Shown here: one piece after another, positions 9,404 through 21,996 of the stretch | How positions within the stretch are numbered: position 1 is the stretch's first letter | How the letters are laid out: each line of letters opens with the position of its first letter | DNA from: an uncultured SAR86 cluster bacterium | Lineage (GTDB): Bacteria > Pseudomonadota > Gammaproteobacteria > Magnimaribacterales > AG-339-G14 | Direction of reading: 5' to 3' | Assembly (NCBI GenBank): GCA_902587545.1 | Contig: CACILL010000004.1 | Span: 1 to 64,000, forward strand | Length of the DNA stretch: 64,000 bases | Notes under the pieces: generated by a model | Seen by the model: only the letters and a program-made list of their open reading frames with translations | Database searches by the model: none | Told to the model about the DNA's origin: nothing | Position numbers and translations under genes: made by a program

Positions 9404-10177
9404 ATGATCAAAAAAAATTATTTTGTCATATTTTTATGGATAGTATTAGGCACCCTTTCTGCTTTAATTTTTTCTAGTTTTTACGGCAAAACAGATATCT
9501 ATATCCCTATCTATCATGATATTTCGAATGTACTCGAAAGAACTTCCCCTTCGGTTGTGAATATTTGGACAATAAAAAAATGGAAGGCGTGGCAAGAACA
9601 ATCTAATGAATTTGGTTTTAAATTCAACAGGCGAGTTGTAAAAACCGGCCTTTTTCCTAATGGATCGGGAGTTGTTATTGAAAAAAGTCTAATAGTTACA
9701 AACTTTCACGTTATTAGTGATGCTTTTAATCAAAATCAAGAATTAATAGTAGAGAATCATTTAGGGAAAACAGTTAAAACCCAAATTTTAGGATTTGATT
9801 CAGAAGCAGATATTGCAGTTTTAGGAATTATTGATTCGATTGATCTAAAGCCCTTTAAAATAAGAAAAAACATAGATCAGGTTAAAGTTGGAGAGTCTGT
9901 AATTGCAATTGGTAATCCTCAAGGATTAGGGCAATCATTTAGCAAAGGAATAGTTAGTGCCATAAATAGAACTTTCCAAGATAAAAAAGGAAATTTTATC
10001 CAAACTGATGCATCAATAAATCCAGGAAACTCTGGCGGTGCATTAATTGATGATAAAGGAAGATTACTAGGCGTGGTAAATGTTATTAGCTCTACTTCTG
10101 GAGGAAATCAGGGGTTAAATTTTGCTATTCCTGTCGATACAGTAATTGAAGTCTTCAATTCAATTGTAGATAAATAG
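9404..10177 (+). CDS. DegS/AlgW-like trypsin-fold serine protease, no PDZ domain
   Basis: Triad motifs VTNFHV (His), SEADIAVL (Asp), NPGNSGGALID (Ser); N-terminal TM; ends right after the protease domain. Confidence 0.85.
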   Translation: MIKKNYFVIFLWIVLGTLSALIFSSFYGKTDIYIPIYHDISNVLERTSPSVVNIWTIKKWKAWQEQSNEFGFKFNRRVVKTGLFPNGSGVVIEKSLIVTNFHVISDAFNQNQELIVENHLGKTVKTQILGFDSEADIAVLGIIDSIDLKPFKIRKNIDQVKVGESVIAIGNPQGLGQSFSKGIVSAINRTFQDKKGNFIQTDASINPGNSGGALIDDKGRLLGVVNVISSTSGGNQGLNFAIPVDTVIEVFNSIVDK

Positions 10178-10180
10178 TGT

Positions 10181-11485
10181 CTATTTGCGCCTAAGCTTCA
10201 AGGCATATGCATGCCCATGCAAACCTTCAAGCTCTGCTAAAAATATTGAATGATCAAGTAGTTCATTATATTTTGCCTTATTTTTAATGGATTTAATTTC
10301 TGTTACCGAGGTTCTCACTAAAAAGTCTTCAATACTAACAGGCGAACTAAATCTGGCAGCAGAATTTGTTGGAATTACATGACTGGGTCCCGCAGCATAA
10401 TCTCCTAAGACAGCTGTATTGTTTTCTCCAACAAAAATGGCTCCAGCAATGAATCTTTTTAATAATGACTCTTTAAAATTTTTGTAAATAATTTGTAAAT
10501 GTTCTGGTCCTACAAGATTATTGATTTCAATTGCTTCTTCTAAATTTTTTACCTGAATAAACATTGAATTTTTTTCTAAAGCGGTTTTTATTGTTTTTCC
10601 TCTTGGAGCCTCAGTAACTTGTCGTTCAAGTTCTTTAAACAAATCCCCTAATCCTCCTTTTCCAATTTGAATAAAAATACATTTGGAGTCTTCTCCATGC
10701 TCGGCTTGGGCAATTAGATCAGCAGCTAATTGTTCAAATCCTTTTTTCTTATCAGAAATAATTAATACCTCAGATGGGCCAGCAAATGAATCTATGCCAA
10801 CATCTCCAAATACCTGTCTTTTTGCTTCTGCAACATAGTTATTCCCAGGGCCAAAGATTTTATCTGATTTTGATATCGTCTCTGTCCCATATGCCATAGC
10901 GGCTATTGCATGTGCTCCACCGAAATTATAAGCATTAGTTATTCCTGCTAGATGAGCAGTCCCTAACATTAATGTTTTTGCTTTCTCGGAAGAACTAGGA
11001 AAAAAAAGGTTAATCTCTTTTGAGCCTGCCACTCTTGCAACTAATGCGGTCATTAGAATAGATGATGGATAAACAGCTTTTCCTCCGGGGGCATAAAGAC
11101 CAATTCTATCTATTGGTTTATGGATTTGACCTAATAAATTAAATATTCCATCCTTTGTTTTTAAATCACTTGTCTTTATTGCTTTATGAAAATTTATTAT
11201 TCTTTTCTTAATGAAATTTAAGTTTTTCTTAATTGCATAGTCTAACTTTTCATAATTTTTTTTTAAATCAGACTTGTTGAAAGAAGCTTCGGCGACTGTT
11301 TTAAATTCTGTCTTATCAATTTTGTTAGAAATCTTTATTAACGCTTTATCACCATTTTTTTTTACGTTAAGTATTATTTTTTGAACAGTTTCTTTAATGT
11401 GAACAGCCTGATTTTCAAATTTACTCTGCAATAAGTATTTTTTGGCGACAGGAAAAGATACTTTCTTAATTTTTAAGGTTTTCAT
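10181..11485 (-). CDS. hisD: Histidinol dehydrogenase
   Basis: GPGNNYVAEAKRQVFGDVGIDSFAGPSEVLIISD; NSAARFSSPVSIEDF. Confidence 0.97.
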   Translation of the reverse strand: MKTLKIKKVSFPVAKKYLLQSKFENQAVHIKETVQKIILNVKKNGDKALIKISNKIDKTEFKTVAEASFNKSDLKKNYEKLDYAIKKNLNFIKKRIINFHKAIKTSDLKTKDGIFNLLGQIHKPIDRIGLYAPGGKAVYPSSILMTALVARVAGSKEINLFFPSSSEKAKTLMLGTAHLAGITNAYNFGGAHAIAAMAYGTETISKSDKIFGPGNNYVAEAKRQVFGDVGIDSFAGPSEVLIISDKKKGFEQLAADLIAQAEHGEDSKCIFIQIGKGGLGDLFKELERQVTEAPRGKTIKTALEKNSMFIQVKNLEEAIEINNLVGPEHLQIIYKNFKESLLKRFIAGAIFVGENNTAVLGDYAAGPSHVIPTNSAARFSSPVSIEDFLVRTSVTEIKSIKNKAKYNELLDHSIFLAELEGLHGHAYALKLRRK

Positions 11486-12088
11486 TTAGAGCATTTTTTA
11501 TGGAAATAATTAGTTTTTCTATCTTTTGATTATTTGTTTTGAAAGAGGATTTATTAATGATTAATCTAGTTGAAATGTCTTGGATCACCTCCAATTCAGA
11601 CAATCCATTATCTTTAAGAGTGTTACCTGTTTGAACAAGATCAACAATATAATCTGAAAGCCCGAGAATTGGTGCTATTTCTATTGCGCCTTTTAATTTT
11701 ATTATTTCTACGTTTTGCATTTTTGAAGCAAAAAAAGCTTTTGCAGATACTGGATATTTAGTAGCTACTATCGGTTTGTTTGAATTTGTTACTTGCTCAT
11801 AAGAGGCTAATGAAAGACGACACTTGCCTAATCCCGTATCTAAAGATTCATAAAAATTTTCTTCATCTTCAATCTCGTTTAGAACATCTTTCCCAACAAA
11901 GCCCATGTCTGCAATACCTTTGTTGACAAACTTGGGAATGTCCCAGGACCTAAGGATAGCTACTTTTATATCTTTCACAGAAGTATCCATAACCAGTTTT
12001 CTCGATGAGTCTTCAAAAGATATGCCGATCAGCTCCAAAAGATTTTTAATTTCTTTTAGTAATCTTCCTTTTGGTAAAACAATTAACA

Positions 12089-12089
<1 letters not shown>
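11466..12089 (-). CDS. hisG: ATP phosphoribosyltransferase, short (HisZ-dependent) form
   Basis: LPKGRLLKEIKNLLELIGI; DYIVDLVQTGNTLKDNGL; 207 aa. Confidence 0.95.
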
Positions 12090-13977
<1,888 letters not shown>

Positions 13978-14027
13978 TTATAATCGACTTTAAAGAGCCT
14001 AGTCTACTACAGGATAATTAATCACAG

Positions 14028-15005
14028 ATGAAAAAACCAAAAAAAATTAATTTTTTTGCAATTGGTAAAAAAGTCATTTCAAATGAAATTGATGCTCTTC
14101 AAGAAGTTTCTTCGAATATTTCCAAAAATGAGTTTAATGAAGTTTGTAACTTTCTAATGAAAACAAAAGGAAATTTAATTTTTTTGGGCATAGGCAAGTC
14201 AGGAAAGGTGTCTGAAAAGATATCAGCTACACTTTCCAGTCTAGGAAAACCATCTTTTTATATAAATGCCGCCGAGGCTAGTCATGGAGATCTTGGTGCG
14301 ATAACTAAAAAAGATTCGTTAATTATTTTCTCCTACTCAGGTGAGACGGAGGAGTTAGTAGATCTTCTGCCAAATCTAAAGCAAAAAGAAGTGAATATTT
14401 GTTCTGTTACCGGAAACAAAAATTCCTCAATTGCATTGTCATCTAAGGCGCATATATCTTTGAATTTAGAAAAAGAGGCGGATATGCTAAATCTTGCTCC
14501 TACATCCAGCACGACTGCAATGATGATGATTGGAGATGCTATTTCTGTAGCTATGACAACCTATGAAGGTTTAGAAAGATCTGAATTTGGAGCAAATCAT
14601 CCAGGAGGTAGTCTTGGTAAAAGTTTTATTAAGGTAAAAGAAATTATGATCAAAGAAAAAGATTTGCCTTTTATAGATGGAAATATTTCTATTATTGATG
14701 CAATGGAAAAAATTTCAAAAAAGGGGTTTGGATTGGGTTTAATAAAAATTAAAGGTATCGTGAAAGGTATTTTTACAGATGGAGATTTAAGAAGAATGAT
14801 AAACAAGCGTATAGATCTTACATCTACACCTATACAAGAAGTCATGACTAAAAATTTTAAATTTGTCAAAGATGTTGATCTTGTCCTAGATGTTTCAAGG
14901 ATAATGGAAGATCAAAAAATCTATTCATTAATCGTAAAGAATTCGAATAAAAAAATAACAGGCTTAATTAGAATGCATGAAATTCTTTCAGCAAAAATAA
15001 TTTGA
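14028..15005 (+). CDS. kdsD: Arabinose-5-phosphate isomerase (SIS + CBS domains)
   Basis: GIGKSGKVSEKISATLSSLGKPSFYINAAEASHGDLGAI; GANHPGGSLGK; two CBS domains. Confidence 0.96.
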   Translation: MKKPKKINFFAIGKKVISNEIDALQEVSSNISKNEFNEVCNFLMKTKGNLIFLGIGKSGKVSEKISATLSSLGKPSFYINAAEASHGDLGAITKKDSLIIFSYSGETEELVDLLPNLKQKEVNICSVTGNKNSSIALSSKAHISLNLEKEADMLNLAPTSSTTAMMMIGDAISVAMTTYEGLERSEFGANHPGGSLGKSFIKVKEIMIKEKDLPFIDGNISIIDAMEKISKKGFGLGLIKIKGIVKGIFTDGDLRRMINKRIDLTSTPIQEVMTKNFKFVKDVDLVLDVSRIMEDQKIYSLIVKNSNKKITGLIRMHEILSAKII

Positions 15006-15634
15006 TGCCAAAAAGCATTTTTGTATATTTAGTTGCTTTATTTTTTCTTATTGGTTCTCTCTTGTTTTTGTCTTCATTTTTCTTGAACCCATCATCTTCT
15101 GAGTTGATAAAACAAAATGATGCAATCATTTTTGAAGCAAAAAATATTTCCATTAATTTAGCCTTTAAAGAAAGTGATTTTATTCTAGAAGTAAATTCTT
15201 CGATGGTTAATTCTTTGAAAGAAGAAAAAAATCTTTATGTTTATCAGCCAAAAATAGATATTTCCGGAAAAAATACCTTTTTAAAAATAATTTCAAATAA
15301 GGGAACAATTGCTTACGATAAAAATATAGTGCAACTTGAAAATAAAACGGAAATTTCTGGCAAGTTAAATGAAAAAGTAATTTTAGGAAAAGCCAGTAAA
15401 CTTCATATCGATCTCAATACAAGAAACTTATCATCCAGTAAATTAATTCTTTTTATTGATGAATATGAAATATCTGTAAAAGAAATTATTTTGAATGAAG
15501 ATGAAATAGTTTTTAAAGGAAGCCCTATATATCTAAAAGACAACAAAGGGTTAGAGACAGAGACATCTATGGTGAAGTTAAAATCAAATGGAGAATTAAT
15601 TTTTCCATCAAAACTTAATATTAAAAATTATTAA
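15002..15634 (+). CDS. lptC: LptC-like LPS export periplasmic protein
   Basis: One N-terminal TM then beta-rich 190 aa; between kdsD and lptB. Confidence 0.7.
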   Translation: MMPKSIFVYLVALFFLIGSLLFLSSFFLNPSSSELIKQNDAIIFEAKNISINLAFKESDFILEVNSSMVNSLKEEKNLYVYQPKIDISGKNTFLKIISNKGTIAYDKNIVQLENKTEISGKLNEKVILGKASKLHIDLNTRNLSSSKLILFIDEYEISVKEIILNEDEIVFKGSPIYLKDNKGLETETSMVKLKSNGELIFPSKLNIKNY

Positions 15635-15639
15635 TTAAA

Positions 15640-16353
15640 ATGCGTATTGAGGGAAAAAAACTTAAAAAAGTTTCAAATAAAGTAAATATTCTCGAGAGCA
15701 TAGATATCTCTATAACCTCAGACACTATATATGGCTTACTCGGTCCAAATGGAGCAGGTAAGACATCTTTGTTCTCTATTCTGGCTGGTTTGAGCAAACC
15801 TTCTGAAGGTGAAGTGCTCTATGACTCAAAAATAGTTAACAACCTAAGTTTTGAAAAAAGATCTGAATTAGGGGTTATTTACCTGCCTCAAGAGCCTTCA
15901 GTATTCAGAGAACTCACCGTTGAAGAAAATATAAAGGCTGCGCTTGAAGCAAAAAAATATGAAAAGAGAGAAATTGAAAACAAATTTACTGGAATCTCTG
16001 AAGAATTTGATCTGATGAGCATCAAAACTCAAAAATGTAATTCTTTATCTGGAGGTCAAAGAAGAAGAGTTGAAATTGCCAGAGCAATTGCTTTAAACCC
16101 CAAACTTATATTGCTTGATGAGCCTTTTGCAGGAATTGATCCTTTGATAATCAATGAGATTAAGACTTTGATTAAAAATCTAAAAGAGAAAGGTATAGGT
16201 GTTCTAATAAGTGATCACAATGTAAATGCTACTTTGGATATTTGTGATTTCATTTATGTCATTAACTCAGGAAAAGTCATCGCTCAAGGGATTCCAAATG
16301 AAATTGTGCAAAATGAAATTGTCAGAAAGGTTTATCTTGGCGAAGTAACTTAA
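15640..16353 (+). CDS. lptB: LPS export ABC transporter ATPase LptB
   Basis: GLLGPNGAGKTSLF; YLPQEPSVFRELTVEENI; LSGGQRRRVEIARAIALNPKLILLDEPFAGIDP. Confidence 0.95.
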   Translation: MRIEGKKLKKVSNKVNILESIDISITSDTIYGLLGPNGAGKTSLFSILAGLSKPSEGEVLYDSKIVNNLSFEKRSELGVIYLPQEPSVFRELTVEENIKAALEAKKYEKREIENKFTGISEEFDLMSIKTQKCNSLSGGQRRRVEIARAIALNPKLILLDEPFAGIDPLIINEIKTLIKNLKEKGIGVLISDHNVNATLDICDFIYVINSGKVIAQGIPNEIVQNEIVRKVYLGEVT

Positions 16354-16363
16354 GCAAAATTTT

Positions 16364-16870
16364 TTATTGTCCGTAAGTAAGTTTTATTCTCAAATATCTC
16401 AAAACTCCGTAAATAATTGGCCAGAATAAGCTGGAGATGATTGTCAAGATTAATAACTCAAAAATAATTGATATGGCGAAATTATTGGAAATCAAAATGA
16501 AATAAATTTGATATATAAAAACAATAATTGCCACAATCAAAGATTGTTGCAACCTAAATAAAGCTCTAAACCTGTGGAAGTATCTTTGCGAAAAGTAAGA
16601 TGTCAAAAGAAAGATAACAACATGGATTCCTAAGAGGTATCCCAAAAAAATATCTAAAATGAAACCAGAAAGCATAGTCCAAAAAAAACCTATATTTCTC
16701 GGCGTTGCTACATTCCAATAAATTAATGTCATCAAGGTTAGAGGCAAAGTTAGCCTAGAGAGCAGGAAGTCATTTAAAATGACTTCAATCATTGAAGCTA
16801 TAATTAAAGTAAGTCCTACAAAAAAATAAAAATTAAAAATTGAAGGTTTTTTATCATCAAGACTATTCAT
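16364..16870 (-). CDS. mreD: Rod shape-determining protein MreD
   Basis: Multi-TM 168 aa after mreC; FILDIFLGYLLGIHVVIFLL. Confidence 0.85.
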   Translation of the reverse strand: MNSLDDKKPSIFNFYFFVGLTLIIASMIEVILNDFLLSRLTLPLTLMTLIYWNVATPRNIGFFWTMLSGFILDIFLGYLLGIHVVIFLLTSYFSQRYFHRFRALFRLQQSLIVAIIVFIYQIYFILISNNFAISIIFELLILTIISSLFWPIIYGVLRYLRIKLTYGQ

Positions 16871-17715
16871 GGCTTGGTAAATAAAATTGTAGAGCCAAAA
16901 CTAAAGTCAAAAGTATTTTCAACTGTAATTTGCAAAAAGTTTGATTGATCATTTTCTTTGATTTCGGTCACCTTTCCGAGTAAAAAACCTTCAGGAAACC
17001 TACCTCCCAATCCAGACGAAAGGATTTCATCCCCTTTTTTAATATCTCCATTTTTTTTGAATTCTTCAATTAAAAATGTTTTCGGCTTGCCTGTTCCAAC
17101 TATAATTTTATTTTCTAAAGTCCTAGAGTTCTTTGCCGGAATTTTTATTGACTCGTTGTGAAGAGGAATTACTTTTATTGAGTTATTGAGTAGTTCATCT
17201 ATTACTCCGATTAAACCAAAAGCATTAAAAGCAATCATATCTTTTGTAACATTGTTTGATCTGATTTCAACTGTAAGAATTTCTTTAGGAAATTTTTTAA
17301 AATCTGTGATTTTGCCTAAAATTATTTTCCTTTCCTGAAAACTCTTACTTAGATCAAAAAGCTCCTCAAGCTCATTTAAAGAAGTTTTTGTATTTTGAAG
17401 AACGAGATTTTGATTTTCTAAATCTCTTAACTGATTTCTTAACATATCTATTTCTTCGGAAAGCTTTTTTTGAGATGAAAAATAAGATTCAAAGGAATTA
17501 AAACTATCTTCAACCAAGTATTCAATTTGTGTGAAAGGAGAAAAAATATATGACGAAAAGATTCTTATTTTACTGCTTAAATCGAACGAATAATCTCCAT
17601 ACATAATGAGAAAACTAAAGAGTATTGCGGGATAGAATCGGCTTGCGCGCATTGACCCCGTAGTGAATATTGCTGATTGCGCGATATCGGTTTGTTTGTG
17701 TTCACCGCCGAACAT
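16867..17715 (-). CDS. mreC: Rod shape-determining protein MreC
   Basis: TM + coiled coil + beta domain; DEILSSGLGGRFPEGFLLGKVTEI. Confidence 0.93.
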   Translation of the reverse strand: MFGGEHKQTDIAQSAIFTTGSMRASRFYPAILFSFLIMYGDYSFDLSSKIRIFSSYIFSPFTQIEYLVEDSFNSFESYFSSQKKLSEEIDMLRNQLRDLENQNLVLQNTKTSLNELEELFDLSKSFQERKIILGKITDFKKFPKEILTVEIRSNNVTKDMIAFNAFGLIGVIDELLNNSIKVIPLHNESIKIPAKNSRTLENKIIVGTGKPKTFLIEEFKKNGDIKKGDEILSSGLGGRFPEGFLLGKVTEIKENDQSNFLQITVENTFDFSFGSTILFTKP

Positions 17716-17719
17716 GAAA

Positions 17720-18760
17720 TTACTCTGTAGATAAAAGATCTACATCAAATTTATCAATAATATCTAGGGCAATTCCTCCACCTTTTACTACACAGGTTAG
17801 AGGATCATCAGCGACAATTACTGGAATTCCAGTCTGCTCAGATATCATTATGTCTAAGTCTGTAAGCAAGGCACCTCCCCCTGTTAAAACTATTCCTCTT
17901 TCGGAAATATCTGCGCTAAGTTCCGGAGGGGATTGTTCTAAGGCATTTCTTATAGATTGAAGAATTGAAGAAAGAGGTCCCGATATGGCTTCATAGGCTT
18001 CTAGGCTTGAAAAATTGATTGTGTTTGGGACACCTTCGGCTAAATTTCTTCCTCTGATTTCCATTGATTTATCTTCACTTTCAGGAGTTGCACAGCCTAC
18101 AGTTTCTTTTATTCTTTCGGCAGTTGATTCACCAACCAAAACTCCGTATTTCCTTCTAATGTAAGAAACAATAGCTTCATTGAATCTATCGCCTCCTGTT
18201 TTCAAAGAGCTGGAAAAAACGACTCCATTAAGAGCAAGAATTGCTATTTCAGTTGTTCCTCCACCAATATCCACCACCATTGAACCTGATGCCTCTTCAA
18301 CCGGCAATCCAGCACCAATAGCTGCTGCCATAGGCTCTTCTATAAGCCTTACTTCTCTAGCGCCTGCTTGAAGAGCTGATTCTCTTATTGCTCTTCTTTC
18401 TACTTGTGTTGATTGACAAGGGACACAAATCAATATTCTTGGACTTGGTTTAAAGAAATTTTCTCCATGAACAACCTGAATAAAATGTTGAAGCATCTTT
18501 TCTGTTACTTGAAAATCTGCGATAACTCCATCTTTAAGTGGACGAATTGCTTCGATGTTTCCAGGAACTCTTCCAAGCATTCTTTTTGCTTCAGAGCCTA
18601 CCGCAACCACTGATCTATGGCCCTCAGATTTTTTTATAGCTACTACGGATGGTTCATTTAGAACAATTCCCTTTCCTTTGGCAAAAATGAGTGTATTAGC
18701 AGTACCCAAATCAATTGATAAATCTGTTGAGTAGATGCCTTTTAGAGCTTTAAGAACCAT
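17720..18760 (-). CDS. mreB: Rod shape-determining protein MreB
   Basis: [60 protein letters not shown]. Confidence 0.98.
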   Translation of the reverse strand: MVLKALKGIYSTDLSIDLGTANTLIFAKGKGIVLNEPSVVAIKKSEGHRSVVAVGSEAKRMLGRVPGNIEAIRPLKDGVIADFQVTEKMLQHFIQVVHGENFFKPSPRILICVPCQSTQVERRAIRESALQAGAREVRLIEEPMAAAIGAGLPVEEASGSMVVDIGGGTTEIAILALNGVVFSSSLKTGGDRFNEAIVSYIRRKYGVLVGESTAERIKETVGCATPESEDKSMEIRGRNLAEGVPNTINFSSLEAYEAISGPLSSILQSIRNALEQSPPELSADISERGIVLTGGGALLTDLDIMISEQTGIPVIVADDPLTCVVKGGGIALDIIDKFDVDLLSTE

Positions 18761-18840
18761 AATTTTTGTAATTTTTTAAATAATTCGAATAGTAGTTGAT
18801 TTTAAGTTGATATAAAATCTTCCTCTCTTTAATCATTATA

Positions 18841-19128
18841 ATGAAAATTACTGAACAAGACCTTAAAAACATATCTTTATTGAGTAAAATTAAGATAGAC
18901 GAGGAGACATCTGACTCTTTGATAAAAGACCTGGAATCAATTTTGACCATGGTCAACAAAATGGATGAGCTAGATACTTCAAAAATAAATCCATTAACCC
19001 ATCCCATAGAAAATACTCAGACTTTGAGAGAAGACATCGAAAAAAAAGATATTGAAAGAGAAAAACTTCAAGAACTTTCTAAGGAAAAAGACTCTGGCTT
19101 TTATCTTACCCCTAAAGTAATTGAATAA
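18841..19128 (+). CDS. gatC: Asp/Glu-tRNA amidotransferase subunit C
   Basis: 95 aa, ITEQDLKNISLLSKIKIDEE...; upstream of gatA. Confidence 0.95.
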   Translation: MKITEQDLKNISLLSKIKIDEETSDSLIKDLESILTMVNKMDELDTSKINPLTHPIENTQTLREDIEKKDIEREKLQELSKEKDSGFYLTPKVIE

Positions 19129-19130
19129 TT

Positions 19131-20570
19131 ATGAGTGAATTAATAAATCTTTCTTTGACAGATCAGATACTTGGGCTTGCTGATAAATCTTTCTCATCTA
19201 AAGAAATTACAGAAGCATATTTAAATGAAATTAAGAAAAAAGAATCTCTAAATTGTTTCATTTCAGTCTTTGAAGAAGAATCAGAAGAAAAAGCCCTAAT
19301 GGCAGATGAAAATATTGCGAAAAACAAAGCTAGGCCTTTAGAAGGGATTCCAATTGCTCACAAAGATATTTTCTGTATTAAAGATAAGAAAACAACTTGT
19401 GGTTCTAAAATGTTATCCAACTTTATTTCTCCCTATTCTTCAGAGGTTTTCTCTAAATTAGATACTGCCGGAGCAATTACCCTAGGAAAAACAAATATGG
19501 ATGAATTTGCTATGGGATCTTCAAACGAAACAAGCTTTTATGGAAATGTTTTAAACCCTATTAACGAAAAACTTTCTCCAGGAGGTTCTTCTGGAGGATC
19601 AGCAGCTGCTGTTAGAGCCAATCTTTGCTCATTTGCAACTGCAACCGATACAGGAGGCTCTATAAGACAGCCAGCTTCTTTCTGCGGAGTTACGGGTATA
19701 AAACCTACTTATGGAAGGGTTTCCAGATGGGGAATGATTGCTTTTGCGTCCAGCCTTGATCAAGCAGGAATAATCGCAAAAAATGCTAAAGATGCCGCAA
19801 TAGCTCTCAAATATATGTCTGGGTTTGATCAAAAAGACTCGACATCTTTGAATGAAGAAGTTAAAGATTTACAAAAGGAAGTCGATACAGATCAAGAGCA
19901 TGTAATTGGAATTCCTAAAGAAGTAATTGAAAAAATTAAAAATGATCAGGTGCGGGATTCTTTCAGGAATGCTATTTCCATTCTTGAAAAAGATGGAGCA
20001 AAAATTCAAGAAATTAATCTGCCTAATATTGAGTACTCTTTACCTGCTTACTATGTAATAGCTCCTGCAGAGTGTTCAGCAAATTTGGCAAGATATGATG
20101 GAATTAGATTTGGTCATAGAAGCGAGAGCGTATCTTCTTTAGAGGATCTTTATGTAAATTCAAGAACAGAAGGATTTGGTAGAGAAGTAAAGAATAGAAT
20201 TTTTATCGGAACGTTTTGTCTTTCAGCAGGTTACTATGACGCCTTTTACAACAAGGCTTTGAAAATAAGAAATTTAATAAAGAGTGATTTTGATGAAGCC
20301 TTTAAAAAAGTTTCTTCGATAGCAATGCCTACTTGCTCCAACTCTTCTTTTGAACTGGGTTCAATAAACGATCCTGTAGAAATGTATGAACAAGATATTT
20401 ATACAATTCCTGCAAACTTGGCAGGTTTACCAGCGTTATCGATTCCATCAGGAACGGTTGACGAAATGCCAATTGGCCTCCAACTCATTGGAAATTATCT
20501 TGAGGAAGGAAGAATTCTTAATCTTGCAAATAAATTTCAAAAATTAACGAATTTTCATGAGTTTAAATAA
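19131..20570 (+). CDS. gatA: Asp/Glu-tRNA amidotransferase subunit A
   Basis: GKTNMDEFAMGSSNETSFYGNVLNP; GGSSGGSAAAV; TDTGGSIRQPASFCG. Confidence 0.98.
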   Translation: MSELINLSLTDQILGLADKSFSSKEITEAYLNEIKKKESLNCFISVFEEESEEKALMADENIAKNKARPLEGIPIAHKDIFCIKDKKTTCGSKMLSNFISPYSSEVFSKLDTAGAITLGKTNMDEFAMGSSNETSFYGNVLNPINEKLSPGGSSGGSAAAVRANLCSFATATDTGGSIRQPASFCGVTGIKPTYGRVSRWGMIAFASSLDQAGIIAKNAKDAAIALKYMSGFDQKDSTSLNEEVKDLQKEVDTDQEHVIGIPKEVIEKIKNDQVRDSFRNAISILEKDGAKIQEINLPNIEYSLPAYYVIAPAECSANLARYDGIRFGHRSESVSSLEDLYVNSRTEGFGREVKNRIFIGTFCLSAGYYDAFYNKALKIRNLIKSDFDEAFKKVSSIAMPTCSNSSFELGSINDPVEMYEQDIYTIPANLAGLPALSIPSGTVDEMPIGLQLIGNYLEEGRILNLANKFQKLTNFHEFK

Positions 20571-21996
20571 TTGGCAGCCTGTTATTGGATTGGAAGTTCA
20601 TGTGCAACTTGCTACCAGAACAAAACTTTTTTCCTCTTCACCAATAGCTTTTGGTGCTGATCCAAATACTCAAGCTAATGAAATTGACTTAGGGCTTCCT
20701 GGTGTACTGCCAGTATTAAATAAGGAAGCGATTTCTCATGCATTAAGGTTTGGTTGTGCAATAAACGCCGAAATATCTGAAAAGGTAGTTTTTGCAAGAA
20801 AAAATTACTTTTATCCCGACTTACCTAAGGGTTACCAAATAAGTCAATTAGATGATCCCATAGTCGGCAAAGGAAGTGTCGAAATAAAACTTGGTGATAA
20901 ATCAAAAATTATTGGTGTTACCAGAGCTCATCTTGAAGAAGATGCAGGAAAATCGATCCATGACTTGTATAGCAATAACTCTGCAATAGATTTGAATAGA
21001 GCTGGAACTTGCTTGTTGGAAATAGTCTCTGAGCCTGATCTTAGTTCTGCTGAGGAAGCGGTTGAGTATTTAAAAAAAATACACAGTATTGTTACTTTCT
21101 TGGGAATCTCAGATGGCAACATGTCGCAAGGATCTATGAGATGCGACGCTAATGTGTCTGTCAAAAGGCCCGATGATCAAAAACTAGGTACAAGAACTGA
21201 ATTAAAAAACATAAATTCTTTCAAATTTGTTGAAAAAGCAATTATTTTTGAAATAGATAGACAAATTAAAGAGCTTGAAAGGGGAGAAGAAATTATTCAA
21301 GAAACTAGATTGTATGATTCTAAAAAAAATCTTACGCGATCCATGCGTTCTAAAGAGGAAGCTAATGACTACCGCTACTTTCCAGAACCAGATTTAATTC
21401 CAATAAAAATCTCAAAAGATCAAATTAACGATGTAAGAAAAAATCTACCTGAATTGCCAGAAATTATGAAAGAAAGGTTCATGAACTCTTACGAACTATC
21501 AGATGACAATGCTGAGCTTGTAACAATAAATAAAGAAACTGCATCCTTTTTTGAAGAGGTATTGTCTTATGAAGTTTCTCCTAAAAATGCCGTAAATTGG
21601 ATCACTGGAGACTTATATGCTCTGCTTAATAAAAATGACACAAACATTTCTGAATCTAAAGTAAATCCAAAGCATATTGCAGAGATAATTCAAAATATTG
21701 AAGATCAAAAAATTTCTGGCCCTTCTGCAAAAAAACTTCTTGAGATTGTATGGAGTGAAGGAGGAGAAATACAAGAGCTCATTAAGAAAGAAGGTTTAGA
21801 ACAAATTTCTAATGATGATGAAATTGAAAAAATCCTTGATGAGGTAATTTCTGAAAATCAAAAACAATTTGAGCAGCTAAAATCAGGCAAAGATAGATTG
21901 CAAGGCTTTTTCGTTGGTCAAGTTATGAAAAAAACTTCGGGCAGTGCGAGCCCACAAGTAGTAAATGAACTTTTAAAGGATAAATTATCTAAGTAA
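20557..21996 (+). CDS. gatB: Asp/Glu-tRNA amidotransferase subunit B
   Basis: WQPVIGLEVHVQLATRTKLFSS; C-terminal YqeY-like domain. Confidence 0.98.
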   Translation: MSLNNWQPVIGLEVHVQLATRTKLFSSSPIAFGADPNTQANEIDLGLPGVLPVLNKEAISHALRFGCAINAEISEKVVFARKNYFYPDLPKGYQISQLDDPIVGKGSVEIKLGDKSKIIGVTRAHLEEDAGKSIHDLYSNNSAIDLNRAGTCLLEIVSEPDLSSAEEAVEYLKKIHSIVTFLGISDGNMSQGSMRCDANVSVKRPDDQKLGTRTELKNINSFKFVEKAIIFEIDRQIKELERGEEIIQETRLYDSKKNLTRSMRSKEEANDYRYFPEPDLIPIKISKDQINDVRKNLPELPEIMKERFMNSYELSDDNAELVTINKETASFFEEVLSYEVSPKNAVNWITGDLYALLNKNDTNISESKVNPKHIAEIIQNIEDQKISGPSAKKLLEIVWSEGGEIQELIKKEGLEQISNDDEIEKILDEVISENQKQFEQLKSGKDRLQGFFVGQVMKKTSGSASPQVVNELLKDKLSK

